Source: Marivirga atlantica (GTDB taxonomy: Bacteria > Bacteroidota > Bacteroidia > Cytophagales > Cyclobacteriaceae). Taken from it: DNA of 64,000 nucleotides. Of this stretch, positions 1 to 8,539 are shown piece by piece; positions within the stretch are counted from its first letter, which is position 1; each line of letters begins with the position of its first letter. The stretch covers positions 1,488,001-1,552,000 of the forward strand of contig NZ_JAERQG010000001.1 in assembly GCF_016734805.1 (NCBI RefSeq), in the 5' to 3' direction. A program made the position numbers and the translations under genes. The notes beneath the pieces are model-generated. The model had not been told where the DNA came from. It worked only from the letters and a program-made list of their open reading frames with translations, and did not search any database.

Positions 1-1
1 A

Positions 2-307
2 ATTGTCCTTCGGGCACTTGAAGATGCGGCTAAAAAGGATGAAGAAGTAAGACAGATTTTAGCGGAGCGAGACTGGTTAACGCAGAAACTAAGCTCTGTA
101 AAAGGGGTGAAACAGATTTATCCTTCTGATGCCAACTTCTTACTGGTTCAGGTCAATGATGCACACCAAAAATATGGTCAACTAATTGAGAGAGGTGTCG
201 TGGTTCGTGATAGGTCTAATGTGGCTTTATGTAATGACTGCCTAAGAATAACTGTAGGTACCAAAGAAGAGAATCAGAAGATGGTGGAGGAGTTGGCTGC
301 TTTATAG
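2..307 (+). CDS. hisC: Histidinol-phosphate aminotransferase, C-terminal part (cut by window start)
   Basis: The reading frame is open from base 2, so this is the 3' end of a longer gene. The last 101 residues match the small domain of class I/II PLP aminotransferases of the HisC type: the DANFLLVQV strand, then GVVVRD and the closing CLRITVGT block whose Arg binds the substrate carboxylate in this family. HisC converts imidazole acetol-phosphate to histidinol-phosphate in histidine synthesis. The PLP lysine and the start lie outside the window. Identification rests on family motifs; another HisC-like aminotransferase cannot be excluded. Confidence 0.85.
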   Translation: MVLRALEDAAKKDEEVRQILAERDWLTQKLSSVKGVKQIYPSDANFLLVQVNDAHQKYGQLIERGVVVRDRSNVALCNDCLRITVGTKEENQKMVEELAAL

Positions 308-347
308 TTGCTAGCTGCTCTACTTTTAGTAATCCTCTAGTAATCTG

Positions 348-500
348 TTGTCATCCTGCAGGGATCTGATATTTTTCTTTCGATAAATTATTATAAGATC
401 CTTCCAGGATGACCTTAAAAGTTTAGTATCATTCAATTCCAATGTCATCCCGTAGGGATCTAACTTCATTGAGTGAATAATATATCCTTTCAGGATGACT
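348..500. repeat. Two intergenic palindromic repeat units (TCATCC..GGATGA type)
   Basis: Two imperfect palindromes follow each other. The first runs from TGTCATCCTGCAGGGATC (348-365) to GATCCTTCCAGGATGAC (397-413); the second from TGTCATCCCGTAGGGATC (443-460) to TATCCTTTCAGGATGACT (482-499). They look like the short intergenic palindromes common in Bacteroidota and sit between convergent genes, so they could also end transcription. Confidence 0.6.
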
Positions 501-508
501 TAAAAAGC

Positions 509-913
509 CTAATCCCTTTCAATAATTACCTTATGGCTTGCTTTTATATTTAAGGTGCCTGCAACAGAGCAATATTTATCTGCCGCTAAGTCAACCAGCT
601 TTTCGGCTTCTTGCTGTTCTAAATCAGGAGAAGTAAGTGTAAAAACTAACTCAATTTCAGTAAAAGCTCTGGGGTGATCTTCCTTGCGCTTGCCAACAGT
701 TTCTATTTTAAGGTCGGTAAGTTCCTTTCTACGCTTCTTAATCATCTCAACCAAATCAACAGAAGCACAAGAAGCCAATGCACCTAAAAGGCTCTCCATA
801 GGTGAGAAATAATCTTTTTCCTTTGCATCATACATATCAATATTCAATATGTTGCCCGATTCATTTTTGCTCTCATATTCCTTCGGAGCGAGCATGGTAG
901 TGATTATTTTCAT
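509..913 (-). CDS. OsmC/Ohr family peroxiredoxin-like protein
   Basis: A 134-residue protein of normal OsmC-family length. The two family cysteines are visible: C49 in the LASCASVD segment and C115 in KYCSVAGT, preceded by the helix starting SPMESLLGA. OsmC/Ohr proteins use such a Cys pair to reduce organic hydroperoxides in the cytoplasm; YhfA-like members share the fold without proven activity. No signal peptide is seen. It is convergent with hisC and divergent from glgB. Which OsmC subfamily it belongs to cannot be settled by eye. Confidence 0.85.
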   Translation of the reverse strand: MKIITTMLAPKEYESKNESGNILNIDMYDAKEKDYFSPMESLLGALASCASVDLVEMIKKRRKELTDLKIETVGKRKEDHPRAFTEIELVFTLTSPDLEQQEAEKLVDLAADKYCSVAGTLNIKASHKVIIERD

Positions 914-1151
914 CGTATATCCTTTTTAGCTTCCCTATTTATAAAATCTCTGCAAAGCTAATAAGTCCCGTGAAAGATGCTAGGCATCAATCATAAGAAA
1001 TTGTTAAGTGTAAGATTTAGAAGCACATTATCTGCAGGCGTTCAACACTTGGTGAAATTAAAGAAGTAGATTAAAGTATTTTAGTACAATCAGTTATCAT
1101 CAGACTATTCTTTTTACTAAATTTTGACTTCAATAGATAGACCAAAAACCT

Positions 1152-3146
1152 ATGCTGAAAATTATTGAAGATGATCCCTGGTTAAGACCTTACGAGGCAG
1201 ACATTGAAAACCGCCTGGATTACTATGAGCAACATCTTGCCAGAATCATCAAATCGCATGATTCTTTAGAGCATTATGCCCTCAGACATAAAGAATTAGG
1301 TTTCAATCATAGTGAGCACCATAATGGCTGGTATTATCGTGAATGGGCACCTGCAGCTGATGCCTTAAGTCTTATTGGTGATTTTAATAATTGGAATCCT
1401 GAAGCTCACCCTATGCAAAGGAAAGAAGGTGGTGTTTGGGAAGTATTTATTGATGATAAGGAAGGCTTAGGACATCTATCTCAGGTAAAGGTTAAGGTAC
1501 AGAATGAACAGGGCAGTGCGGATAAACTTCCGGCCTACATTCAATATGCTATTCAACATCCTGAATCATATGACTTTTCCGGCTATATATGGAAACCAGA
1601 GAAAGCTTTTAAATGGACTGACAAGAAGTTTGATCTTAAAAAGTTAGGTGCACCACTTATTTATGAGTGCCATACCGGGATGGCGCAGGAATATGAAGGT
1701 GTTGGTACCTATAAAGATTTTGAAGAAAATATTCTACCGAGAGTAAAGGAACTTGGCTACAATTGTATTCAACTAATGGCTGTTGCGGAGCATCCGTATT
1801 ATGGTTCATTCGGTTATCATGTGTCAAATTTCTTTGCACCTTCTTCCCGCTTTGGTACGCCCAATGAGCTGAAGTCCTTGGTGAATACAGCCCACAACAT
1901 GGGTATAGCGGTGATAATGGATATTGTGCATTCACATGCTGTAAAGAATGAAGCAGAAGGACTCAATAACTTTGATGGTAGTGGTCACCAATATTTTCAT
2001 GAAGGAGGCAAGGGCTACCATGAAGGCTGGGATTCTAAGTTGTTCGATTATGGAAAGGAGGAGGTAGAGCGTTTCTTGCTTTCCAATCTTCGGTATTGGC
2101 TGGAGGAGTTTCATTTCGATGGATTCCGTTTTGATGGGGTAACCAGCATACTGTACCATCATCATGGCAATGGGGTGGCCTTTGATCATTACGATAAGTA
2201 TTACAAAGACGGAGTTGATTGGGATGCTGTGCGTTATTTGCAGCTAGCCACTACTTTGGCAAAAATAATTAAGCCTAACTGTATACTCATTTCGGAAGAT
2301 ATGAGCGGTATGCCAGGCATGTGTCAGGCTGTGGATGAAGGTGGTTTAGGTTTTGATTACCGGCTGGGAATGGGAATCCCTGATTCATGGATCAAATTAT
2401 TGAAACACAAGGCTGATGAAAATTGGCAGATGGATGAAATCTGGAATGTGCTTAGCAATAGGCGCTACAGAGAAAAAACGATTGCTTATGCCGAGTCGCA
2501 TGATCAGGCCATGGTAGGCGATAAGACCATTGCTTTTTGGCTGATGGATAAGGAAATGTACTGGCATATGCAGAAAATTGATGAAAACCTCATTATTGAC
2601 CGCGGCATAGCACTACATAAGTTGATCAGATTGATAACAGCTTCAGCGGGAGGAGAGGGGTATCTCAATTTCTTTGGTAATGAATTTGGCCATCCTGAAT
2701 GGTTGGATTTTCCTAGGGAAGGAAACAACTGGAGCTATAAATACGCGCGCAGACAGTGGTCATTAGTAGATAATAAAGAGTTGAAGTTTGAGTACCTCAA
2801 CAATTTCGATAAGGCGATGATTGCTTTGCTTGAGGAGTATAAGGTGTTAGATGCTGAGCCTGCACACCTCATCAACATGGATGAAAAAAATCAGGTGTTG
2901 ATTTTTGAACGCGCGGGGCTCATCTTCATCTTCAATTTTAGTCCGAACAATTCTGTTCCTGATTATAAATTCTGGGTACCCATGCAGGGTAATTTCCATT
3001 ATTTGCTTAACTCTGATGATGCCCAATTTGGTGGCCATGCAAGGGTTGATTCAACCACGGTGCACCAAAGCTTTCAGGAAGCAGCAGAGAACTACATTTC
3101 TATCTACTGTGTAAACCGAGCAGCTTTTGTGTTGGAGAGGAAGTGA
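1152..3146 (+). CDS. glgB: 1,4-alpha-glucan branching enzyme (GH13)
   Basis: A 664-residue glycogen branching enzyme that makes alpha-1,6 branches in glycogen. The N-terminus (DDPWLRPYEADIENR) resembles the eukaryote-like GH13 branching enzymes rather than E. coli GlgB. A CBM48 module covers about residues 50-150 (YYREWAPAADALSLIGDFNNW). The GH13 barrel shows DIVHSHAVKN, DGFRFDGVTS with the nucleophile Asp near 327, LISEDMSG with the acid/base Glu near 382, and ESHDQA near 447. A C-terminal beta domain closes it. It appears complete and stands alone; no other glycogen gene is in view. Confidence 0.95.
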   Translation: MLKIIEDDPWLRPYEADIENRLDYYEQHLARIIKSHDSLEHYALRHKELGFNHSEHHNGWYYREWAPAADALSLIGDFNNWNPEAHPMQRKEGGVWEVFIDDKEGLGHLSQVKVKVQNEQGSADKLPAYIQYAIQHPESYDFSGYIWKPEKAFKWTDKKFDLKKLGAPLIYECHTGMAQEYEGVGTYKDFEENILPRVKELGYNCIQLMAVAEHPYYGSFGYHVSNFFAPSSRFGTPNELKSLVNTAHNMGIAVIMDIVHSHAVKNEAEGLNNFDGSGHQYFHEGGKGYHEGWDSKLFDYGKEEVERFLLSNLRYWLEEFHFDGFRFDGVTSILYHHHGNGVAFDHYDKYYKDGVDWDAVRYLQLATTLAKIIKPNCILISEDMSGMPGMCQAVDEGGLGFDYRLGMGIPDSWIKLLKHKADENWQMDEIWNVLSNRRYREKTIAYAESHDQAMVGDKTIAFWLMDKEMYWHMQKIDENLIIDRGIALHKLIRLITASAGGEGYLNFFGNEFGHPEWLDFPREGNNWSYKYARRQWSLVDNKELKFEYLNNFDKAMIALLEEYKVLDAEPAHLINMDEKNQVLIFERAGLIFIFNFSPNNSVPDYKFWVPMQGNFHYLLNSDDAQFGGHARVDSTTVHQSFQEAAENYISIYCVNRAAFVLERK

Positions 3147-3213
3147 TTTGTTGAAGAACCGATGAAAGAGCTTGGTTTTAGTGCCTTTTAAGGATTAAGT
3201 GATTTTAAATTAC

Positions 3214-3534
3214 CTAGTTCTTAGAAAAGTCATGATAGAAGCCTGGGCTGTCAGCAGGTTGAAGTTCTCTGGATTGGAAGCTTCCCTTGTAACCATCGTT
3301 ATAATCAATTGATGCACTGATTTTTTTCAAGTTCCCGGATCCGTCAAATTCAAGTAAATCATAAGTTAGATCGATGTTTTGTGACTTCAAATCTTCCTGA
3401 ATTTTATTAAGGTCGGTTTGAGTTAAATCTGTTGTGAATTTAATATCAACAATTCCAGTCCGTTGATCAGAACAACTTGTTGAAAACAAAATTGAAACAA
3501 CAGTTAAGGCAAAAATCAATTTATTTTTTTTCAT
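3214..3534 (-). CDS. Small lipoprotein, distal-most array gene
   Basis: A 106-residue protein with a lipoprotein signal (hydrophobic stretch to STSC, Cys about 21). The remainder (DLTQTDLNKIQEDLKSQ, then LEFDGSGNLKKISASI) resembles the repeat found at the C-terminus of some Bacteroidota BlaR1/M56-type membrane peptidases, but alone here; this is a memory-based hint only. It is the last array gene next to glgB and no core site could be found beyond its stop, so its cassette is probably eroded. Function unknown; cell envelope location is the safe inference. Confidence 0.7.
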   Translation of the reverse strand: MKKNKLIFALTVVSILFSTSCSDQRTGIVDIKFTTDLTQTDLNKIQEDLKSQNIDLTYDLLEFDGSGNLKKISASIDYNDGYKGSFQSRELQPADSPGFYHDFSKN

Positions 3535-3567
3535 TCTTCTTTTATGTTAATACTCGAAATAGTATGC

Positions 3568-3703
3568 TTGCTAGCGTTTAAGTATAAGAGTAGTAGCGGA
3601 TTAAAATGCACTTTCTTTCGGTTTACAAGTTTTTTAATGAAAAGTAATAGCGGTTCAGATTAAAACCTAAACCGCTCTTACTATTATACATTGTTACCAG
3701 CTT
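3568..3703 (-). repeat. attC-like site, short class, degenerate outer core
   Basis: Foldback with arms GTATAAGAGTAGTAGCGG (3582-3599) and CCGCTCTTACTATTATAC (3673-3690). The inner core GTTACCAGC lies at 3693-3701. The outer core reads GCTAGCG where other sites have AACG, so it looks mutated. It separates the lipoprotein and hydrolase genes. Confidence 0.65.
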
Positions 3704-3796
3704 GCTTAATTAAGTATGATGCTAAATTTTTCATTTCATGACAGTTTCATCAATGTCAGTAATTAAATTCATTTCATATAATTTTGATAGTAGTTT

Positions 3797-4756
3797 TTAT
3801 TCTTCCCTTTTGTTAGTTTCCAATGTCTTAATTATTGTGTTTTGGAATTTTTCTGGTTCATCCTGATGTATTTGATGTCCAGACTTTTCAAATAAAAACA
3901 AGTCTTTTTTTGGTGCTTTCAATTCCTCAAAATATTTCTCTGTAATTTCAGTCGATGTTTGAATGTCATTTTTACCAACAAAAAAATAAATGGGGCAATG
4001 TACTTCCTTTAAAGTTCTCGGTAAATCAATATTCATTACTTCGTTCCATGCAGGTGACCAGGTTTCTGACCACTTAAGAAAACCCTTTTTGAAAGCATCA
4101 GTTGTTACGTATTCCTTGCCATCTTTATAAAAAAGCCATTTTCTTAAGTAAAATAAGTCTTCATCAATTTTAAAAGGAATATTTACACTCGCTAATTCTT
4201 TACTGGCAATAGGGTTATCTTTAAAATGAACCTTCAAAATTTTGAGCAATTCCATTTCACTCGCTAATTGACTGATTACCGGATTGACAGCAAAATAGGC
4301 ATGAAGCAATTCAGGATGATTTTCAACAATATAAAAGCCTAAAACATTTCCCCAGGAGCTACCTAATAAATATATTTTTTCTTGTTTTAATTCCTTTATC
4401 AGAAAACGTATAACTTGATACGTATCCTTTTTCATTTGTTCAACTGATGGTTGAGTTGGTGAAGGATTTAATTCTAAAGTTTTTCCTGCGTCCCTTTGGT
4501 CCCACTGGACAATTGTAAATTTATTTTTTAAAGAGTTCGTGAAATTATCCGCAGTATTTATCATGGAGCTTCCCGGACCACCCGATAAAAATAAAAGTAT
4601 TGGTTTGTTTAAATCATCCGTTTTGATTTCCACCACTTGTTTCATTCCTCCAATTTCAGGTGTTAGAAGAGTGTCAATTTTTACTGAATTATTTTGTCCG
4701 AAGGAAAGATGAATTGTTAATAACAGTAATGCTAAAATTTTAAATAAAGTTTTCAT
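3797..4756 (-). CDS. Exported alpha/beta hydrolase (S33 / proline iminopeptidase-like)
   Basis: A 319-residue hydrolase with a Sec signal peptide ending at SFGQ (about residue 21). The fold is marked by LSGGPGSS (58-64, the HGGP-type oxyanion segment of S33 peptidases), DQRDAG, the nucleophile elbow GSSWGN (Ser134), VGKNDIQT carrying the likely Asp, and SGHQIHQDEP with the likely catalytic His. Family members cut N-terminal proline or hydrolyse esters; the substrate is not readable here. It follows the degenerate distal site, and its own right-hand core was not found, so its cassette boundary is lost. Confidence 0.85.
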   Translation of the reverse strand: MKTLFKILALLLLTIHLSFGQNNSVKIDTLLTPEIGGMKQVVEIKTDDLNKPILLFLSGGPGSSMINTADNFTNSLKNKFTIVQWDQRDAGKTLELNPSPTQPSVEQMKKDTYQVIRFLIKELKQEKIYLLGSSWGNVLGFYIVENHPELLHAYFAVNPVISQLASEMELLKILKVHFKDNPIASKELASVNIPFKIDEDLFYLRKWLFYKDGKEYVTTDAFKKGFLKWSETWSPAWNEVMNIDLPRTLKEVHCPIYFFVGKNDIQTSTEITEKYFEELKAPKKDLFLFEKSGHQIHQDEPEKFQNTIIKTLETNKREE

Positions 4757-5125
4757 TGTATCGTGGTTTATGTGAAAGATAATTTCGATACAAATATGTG
4801 AGCCTCATGAATGCTATGCGACCGAATGGAAAAAGTCGAACGCATTTGTTCTAAAAATAATCGTACGAGTTATTTTAAAGACAAGTACGAGTATTTACAA
4901 ATCCTTTATTTATAGGCTTTTACGATAGTTAGTTGAAGTGGTATTCGTATGTTTTTCTAAAACAGTATTACATAAAGATTTTGAATGAAAACCAACTTCC
5001 TAAAGAATTTCCAGAATAGTTGTTTTACTTTTTTGTATTATCTTTTAAATATCCCCGCCAGAAAGAGGTGATGTCCACCTAGGGTAGGTGCTATGAAAAG
5101 AGTAAGCAAATGGGTTTTATGCTAT
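4757..5125. other. Gene-free stretch at the eroded part of the array
   Basis: No convincing coding region was found. Most of this AT-rich stretch matches nothing else in the window. Its last 70 bases are the remnant of a long-class attC-like site. The expected end of the hydrolase cassette (the reverse complement of GTTACCAGC) is absent, which suggests a deletion or replacement here. Confidence 0.6.
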
Positions 5126-5134
5126 GTTAGCAAC
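5058..5134 (-). repeat. attC-like site, long class, truncated
   Basis: It starts abruptly at CAGAAAGAGGTGATGTCC, a segment that lies about 100 bases inside intact long sites, then jumps directly to the right arm (GAGTAAGCAAATGGGTTTTA) and the core GTTAGCAAC at 5126-5134. The left arm and middle are missing. Confidence 0.75.
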
Positions 5135-5138
5135 TTTT

Positions 5139-5537
5139 TTAGTTTAAATAAGAGGAAATTATTAATTGAAGAGTAAGGTTTAGGCAGACACCAATTGCTA
5201 GGGTAATGAAGTTTAACTTCAAGAGGTTAATGGCTGTCAGTTTATTATTGAACAGCTTATATGTTGAAGGTATATTGATAGGAATCATGATTAACCCGGC
5301 AAAAATTAACTGAGCAAAGTCTTCAATATCTATTAGAAGTTCATAGCCAGTATTAATGAGCATATTGGATATGATGAAGTAAGGGAAGGTAAGTGCTAAA
5401 ACAAATCCAATAACGTTTCTCAAAATAAAACCAATTATACCTAAAAGGCATAAAAAAGGGGCGATTAGGTAACCAAATAGAATAATTGAAGACCAGATTA
5501 GTCCAAATAAAGATTCGTATTGATCGTAATCTATCAT
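5139..5537 (-). CDS. Small polytopic membrane protein, unknown function
   Basis: A 132-residue, very hydrophobic protein with about four membrane segments (roughly residues 12-35, 38-55, 70-90 and 105-128). No signal peptide, conserved catalytic motif or family was recognised. It is the only gene of the cassette bounded by GTTAGCAAC (5126) and GTTGCTAAC (5641). Its stop codon lies a few bases inside the left core. Confidence 0.7.
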   Translation of the reverse strand: MIDYDQYESLFGLIWSSIILFGYLIAPFLCLLGIIGFILRNVIGFVLALTFPYFIISNMLINTGYELLIDIEDFAQLIFAGLIMIPINIPSTYKLFNNKLTAINLLKLNFITLAIGVCLNLTLQLIISSYLN

Positions 5538-5640
5538 TATTCCTTGTATGTCATTCTTGATAACAATGATGAATTTAATGATAAGAATTAAAAAGCTGAA
5601 GGTATAAAATAGCCAACCAAGAGTTCGGTTAAAGATTATT

Positions 5641-5776
5641 GTTGCTAACGGTCAGGTATAATCGTATTGCGGGGTTCTAAGCACTTCACTTTCAGTTTAA
5701 CTTTATGTTTGTTGATATTCAATTCGTTTAAATTTAGCACTTTCGCCCGCATTACGCTTATACAGTGTTGTACCAC
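5641..5776 (-). repeat. attC-like site, short class
   Basis: AAC core in GTTGCTAAC (5641-5649), inner arms near GTATAATCGTATTGCGGG and CCCGCATTACGCTTATAC that pair imperfectly, and GTT core GTTGTACCAC (5767-5776). About 136 bp, within the size of classical attC sites. Confidence 0.82.
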
Positions 5777-5777
5777 G

Positions 5778-6953
5778 TTATTTTTGTATTCGATTATACT
5801 TCTTCAACGTTTCAATTAGTAAATCGTGAGGTAAAGCATAGGCCTTATTTCCATTAATACCTTCCATAGTTTCAGCGGCTACCATTGCATTGATAATTGC
5901 TTCCTCAACAGCCTGCACAGTTGCTTCAAAAACAGGCATTAGTCGATCATTCGACATTGTTTCTACGGTTGTTGTTTCATCCCGATTAAAAGCACTTTCA
6001 TTTGCAGTTGAGAAGGCTAAAAAAATATCTCCAGAACCATTACTTCCACGGCCACCTACAATTCCAACTCCTAGAGGAATTCTTTGGGCAATTCTTTTTA
6101 ATTGGTGTGGTAAAAGTGGAACATCTGTTGCTATAATTACTATAATTGAACCATCTCCTTCTTGCCTCCTTGATTTTGGTGGAGCATTAAACTTGTAGTT
6201 TAAAGTGTCTTTTAATTCAACACCAACTGGAACACCTGCGATTGATAAGTTTCTTTTTGCTCCAAAATTAGATTGTACAATTGCTCCAACTGTAAATGTT
6301 GAATCATTAATTTTAAAAACTCTTGAAGAAGTTCCAGTCCCTCCTTTAAATCCCAAACACATCATTCCAGTTCCGCCACCAACATTACCTTCAGCAATCT
6401 TTCCGCTTGATGAGTTTTTTATAGCTTCCAATACATTTTCTTCTTTGACGTGAAAACCATATATGTCATTAAGGAAACCATCATAAGTTTCAGCCACTAC
6501 TGGATAAGTGTACCACCAATCTTCTCCGCTATACCAATCCGTATCCACATACCACTTCAATACTGCGTCTCTAACAACTCCAACACTATTGGTATTTGTT
6601 ATCATAATCGGTGTTTCTAAAAATCCTGATTCAGATACCCAAGTTGTGCCTGTCATTTCTCCATTTCCATTAAGACTGTACCAATTGGCATAAACTGGAC
6701 TAAATTTCTTGGCTTTTCCTCTCGGAAATATTGCAGTAACGCCAGTTCTTATAGGTCCTTTACCTACTATGTTTTCTCCGTTACCAGAAATAATGGTGCT
6801 ATATCCAACTTCGACTCCTTTAACATCTGTAATAGCATTGAATTCACCAGTTTTACCAACAAATGGAACTCCTAAATCTCTTGCTCTAGGTTTTTGTCCG
6901 TAAGAATGGAAACAAATGAGCATTACTATTAAAACAAAAAATGTTCTTTTCAT
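5778..6953 (-). CDS. Exported P1 (S58) family aminopeptidase, DmpA-like
   Basis: A 391-residue protein with a Sec signal peptide (cleavage near HSYGQ, residue 20). It matches the DmpA/BapA N-terminal-nucleophile family, which cuts itself into two chains before a Ser and acts as L-aminopeptidase, D-esterase or beta-peptidyl aminopeptidase. The autocleavage segment is EGDGSI at 265-270, giving Ser269 as nucleophile, followed by IIATDVPLLPHQ. The glycine-rich VGGGTGM block near 191-197 and the GGRGSNGSGD block near 300 are also family-typical. Length is normal. Export to the periplasm is unusual enough to note. Single gene of its cassette. Confidence 0.92.
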   Translation of the reverse strand: MKRTFFVLIVMLICFHSYGQKPRARDLGVPFVGKTGEFNAITDVKGVEVGYSTIISGNGENIVGKGPIRTGVTAIFPRGKAKKFSPVYANWYSLNGNGEMTGTTWVSESGFLETPIMITNTNSVGVVRDAVLKWYVDTDWYSGEDWWYTYPVVAETYDGFLNDIYGFHVKEENVLEAIKNSSSGKIAEGNVGGGTGMMCLGFKGGTGTSSRVFKINDSTFTVGAIVQSNFGAKRNLSIAGVPVGVELKDTLNYKFNAPPKSRRQEGDGSIIVIIATDVPLLPHQLKRIAQRIPLGVGIVGGRGSNGSGDIFLAFSTANESAFNRDETTTVETMSNDRLMPVFEATVQAVEEAIINAMVAAETMEGINGNKAYALPHDLLIETLKKYNRIQK

Positions 6954-6970
6954 ATTGGTTGATTTTTAAT

Positions 6971-7341
6971 GTGGTACAACGCCTACATAAAACATGTTTG
7001 CCGGAGCAAGCTATGAAATGGAAAACTAGCAATTTATGCGGTATCCAACAAGGCAGGCTGACAGAAAGAGGTGGTAGGTAACAAATAGTCCCAATGCTGC
7101 TAGAAACTAAAGGAATTGACTGCTTGTCTTGAAGTGGTTGGTTGAAAGTGATGTCTTCCAGTCCTCCGTAGCTAGCAAGAAGAGTTGCAGTTGGCTTAAC
7201 CTTAGCAGCTTTTTAATCCTACAATCTGTCGTCCCGCTATGATGAAGCCTGCCCGAAGTGAAAGCATAAATTGCGGGACACCAGCAGAAAACCTAGCTAT
7301 GAAATGAGTAAGCAAATGGGTTTTATGCTATGTTACCTGTA
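6971..7341 (-). repeat. attC-like site, long class (371 bp)
   Basis: Left core GTGGTACAAC (6971-6980) followed by CATAAAACATGTTTGCC and GCTATGAAATGG; right end GCAAATGGGTTTTATG and core GTTACCTGTA (7332-7341). The two ends are inverted copies. An internal pair CAATTTATGC / GCATAAATTG strengthens the foldback. Confidence 0.85.
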
Positions 7342-7346
7342 GTAAC

Positions 7347-8123
7347 TTAATTATCGTTCCATTTGTCCAAGAGTAAAATGCCAGAATCTTTAAAACAAAG
7401 CCACCCATCCATTAGAATTCCAGTTAGTATGTTGTTTTCTATTCTTAACAGTATTGATATTGATGGCTGTTCATAATTATTTAGTTCAGATTTATACTGT
7501 TCATACCAGATATGGGAAGGGTATCTTGCATTATCTAATATTATAGTTAGTTCAGATTTATTGACACCTGATATATTGAATCTTTCAAAAATACTTTCCT
7601 TGCTAGAACCAATTTTGATTCCATTCATGAAGGTTAAAATTGTATCTGTGACAACTGCGGCTTCCCATAGAAATTCTCCAGATTCACGGTCTTTCATAAG
7701 TATCAGTTCATCCTTATCACTGCTTATATATGCAAAGTATGGCAAATCATCGTCTATTTCAACATTGTAAGCTTTTGGATAGTGGTATTTCAAGAGTGAA
7801 TCATTAACCTTTGGGAAGGTTTCGTTTGACTGACTAATCAATAAGTTATTGTTTAGAAATACAAAGATGGTGTCGCCTACCTCAATTACTGAGCTAATTT
7901 CTGAGTTAGCAAGGTGTCGTTTTGCTGCACTATTTGATAAATTAGATTCAGGAAAAATTCTTTTACCTACATAGACAGATTGATCATTCGAAGTAATGTA
8001 AATAATTGAATCAGTCAAAGAGATTACATTATCGGATATTTGTAATTTCTCAGATTTACTTTTATCGTTTGAGGTGCAGGCAAATAAAGCAAAAAGCAAG
8101 CTGAATATTAGAAGTTGTTTCAT
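7347..8123 (-). CDS. Lipoprotein of unknown function
   Basis: A 258-residue lipoprotein. The chosen start gives MKQLLIFSLLFALFAC, a textbook signal with lipobox Cys about residue 16; an upstream in-frame start would lie inside the attC-like site and hide the signal. The rest is rich in beta-strand-like segments (ISLTDSIIYITS, GDTIFVFLNNNLL) and near the end has ILTGILMDGWLCFKDSG. No family recognised. Cassette ends are GTTACCTGTA (7332) and TACAGGTAAC (8135), a perfect 10-base match. Confidence 0.75.
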   Translation of the reverse strand: MKQLLIFSLLFALFACTSNDKSKSEKLQISDNVISLTDSIIYITSNDQSVYVGKRIFPESNLSNSAAKRHLANSEISSVIEVGDTIFVFLNNNLLISQSNETFPKVNDSLLKYHYPKAYNVEIDDDLPYFAYISSDKDELILMKDRESGEFLWEAAVVTDTILTFMNGIKIGSSKESIFERFNISGVNKSELTIILDNARYPSHIWYEQYKSELNNYEQPSISILLRIENNILTGILMDGWLCFKDSGILLLDKWNDN

Positions 8124-8134
8124 TTGCAAATTAT

Positions 8135-8539
8135 TACAGGTAACGCCTACATAAAACATGTTTGCCCGAGCAGGCTATGAAATGGAAAACTAGCAATTTA
8201 TGCGTTATCCAACAAGGCAGGCTGACAGAAAGAGGTGATTTCCCGCAGTAGGGTAGGTAACAAACAGTCCCGCTGCTGCTAGAAACTAACAGAATTGACT
8301 GCTTGTCTTGAAGTAGATGGTTGAAAGTGATGTCCTCCAGTCCCGCGAAATTTCAAGTGCTGTTGCAGTTGGCTTAACCTTAGCCGCCCTTTAATCCTAC
8401 AATGTTCCGTCCTGCCCGTCCGGCAGGCGGGCCCGCTACACTGAAGCCAGAACAAATTGAAAGCATAAATTGCGGGACACTTGCAGAAAACTTAGCTATG
8501 AAATTAGAAAGCAAATGGGGTTTATGTGTTGTTAGGGCT
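8135..8539 (-). repeat. attC-like site, long class with 20-bp palindromic insert (405 bp)
   Basis: Left core TACAGGTAAC (8135-8144), right core GTTAGGGCT (8531-8539). The inverted ends and the middle match other long sites. Relative to them it has about 20 extra bases at about 8413-8432, a GC-rich CCGTCCGGCAGGCGG palindrome. Confidence 0.85.

Noticed and set aside
1657-2728. Minus-strand reading frames within glgB, and plus-strand frames within the peptidase, receptor and PKD genes
   Set aside because: They are antisense shadows of well-recognised proteins with no protein-like features of their own.
6971-7341. Long repeats as an insertion sequence or MITE family
   Set aside because: They carry no transposase and no target duplication, and their ends pair with the adjacent cassette's private core, which transposition would not produce.
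7124-8159. Longer protein starts reaching into the repeat sites (8159, 13944, 14663, 20600, 21594, 27988, 30894)
   Set aside because: The added residues are encoded by the attC-like sites, hide good signal peptides, and change with the site class; starts inside the cassettes were used.
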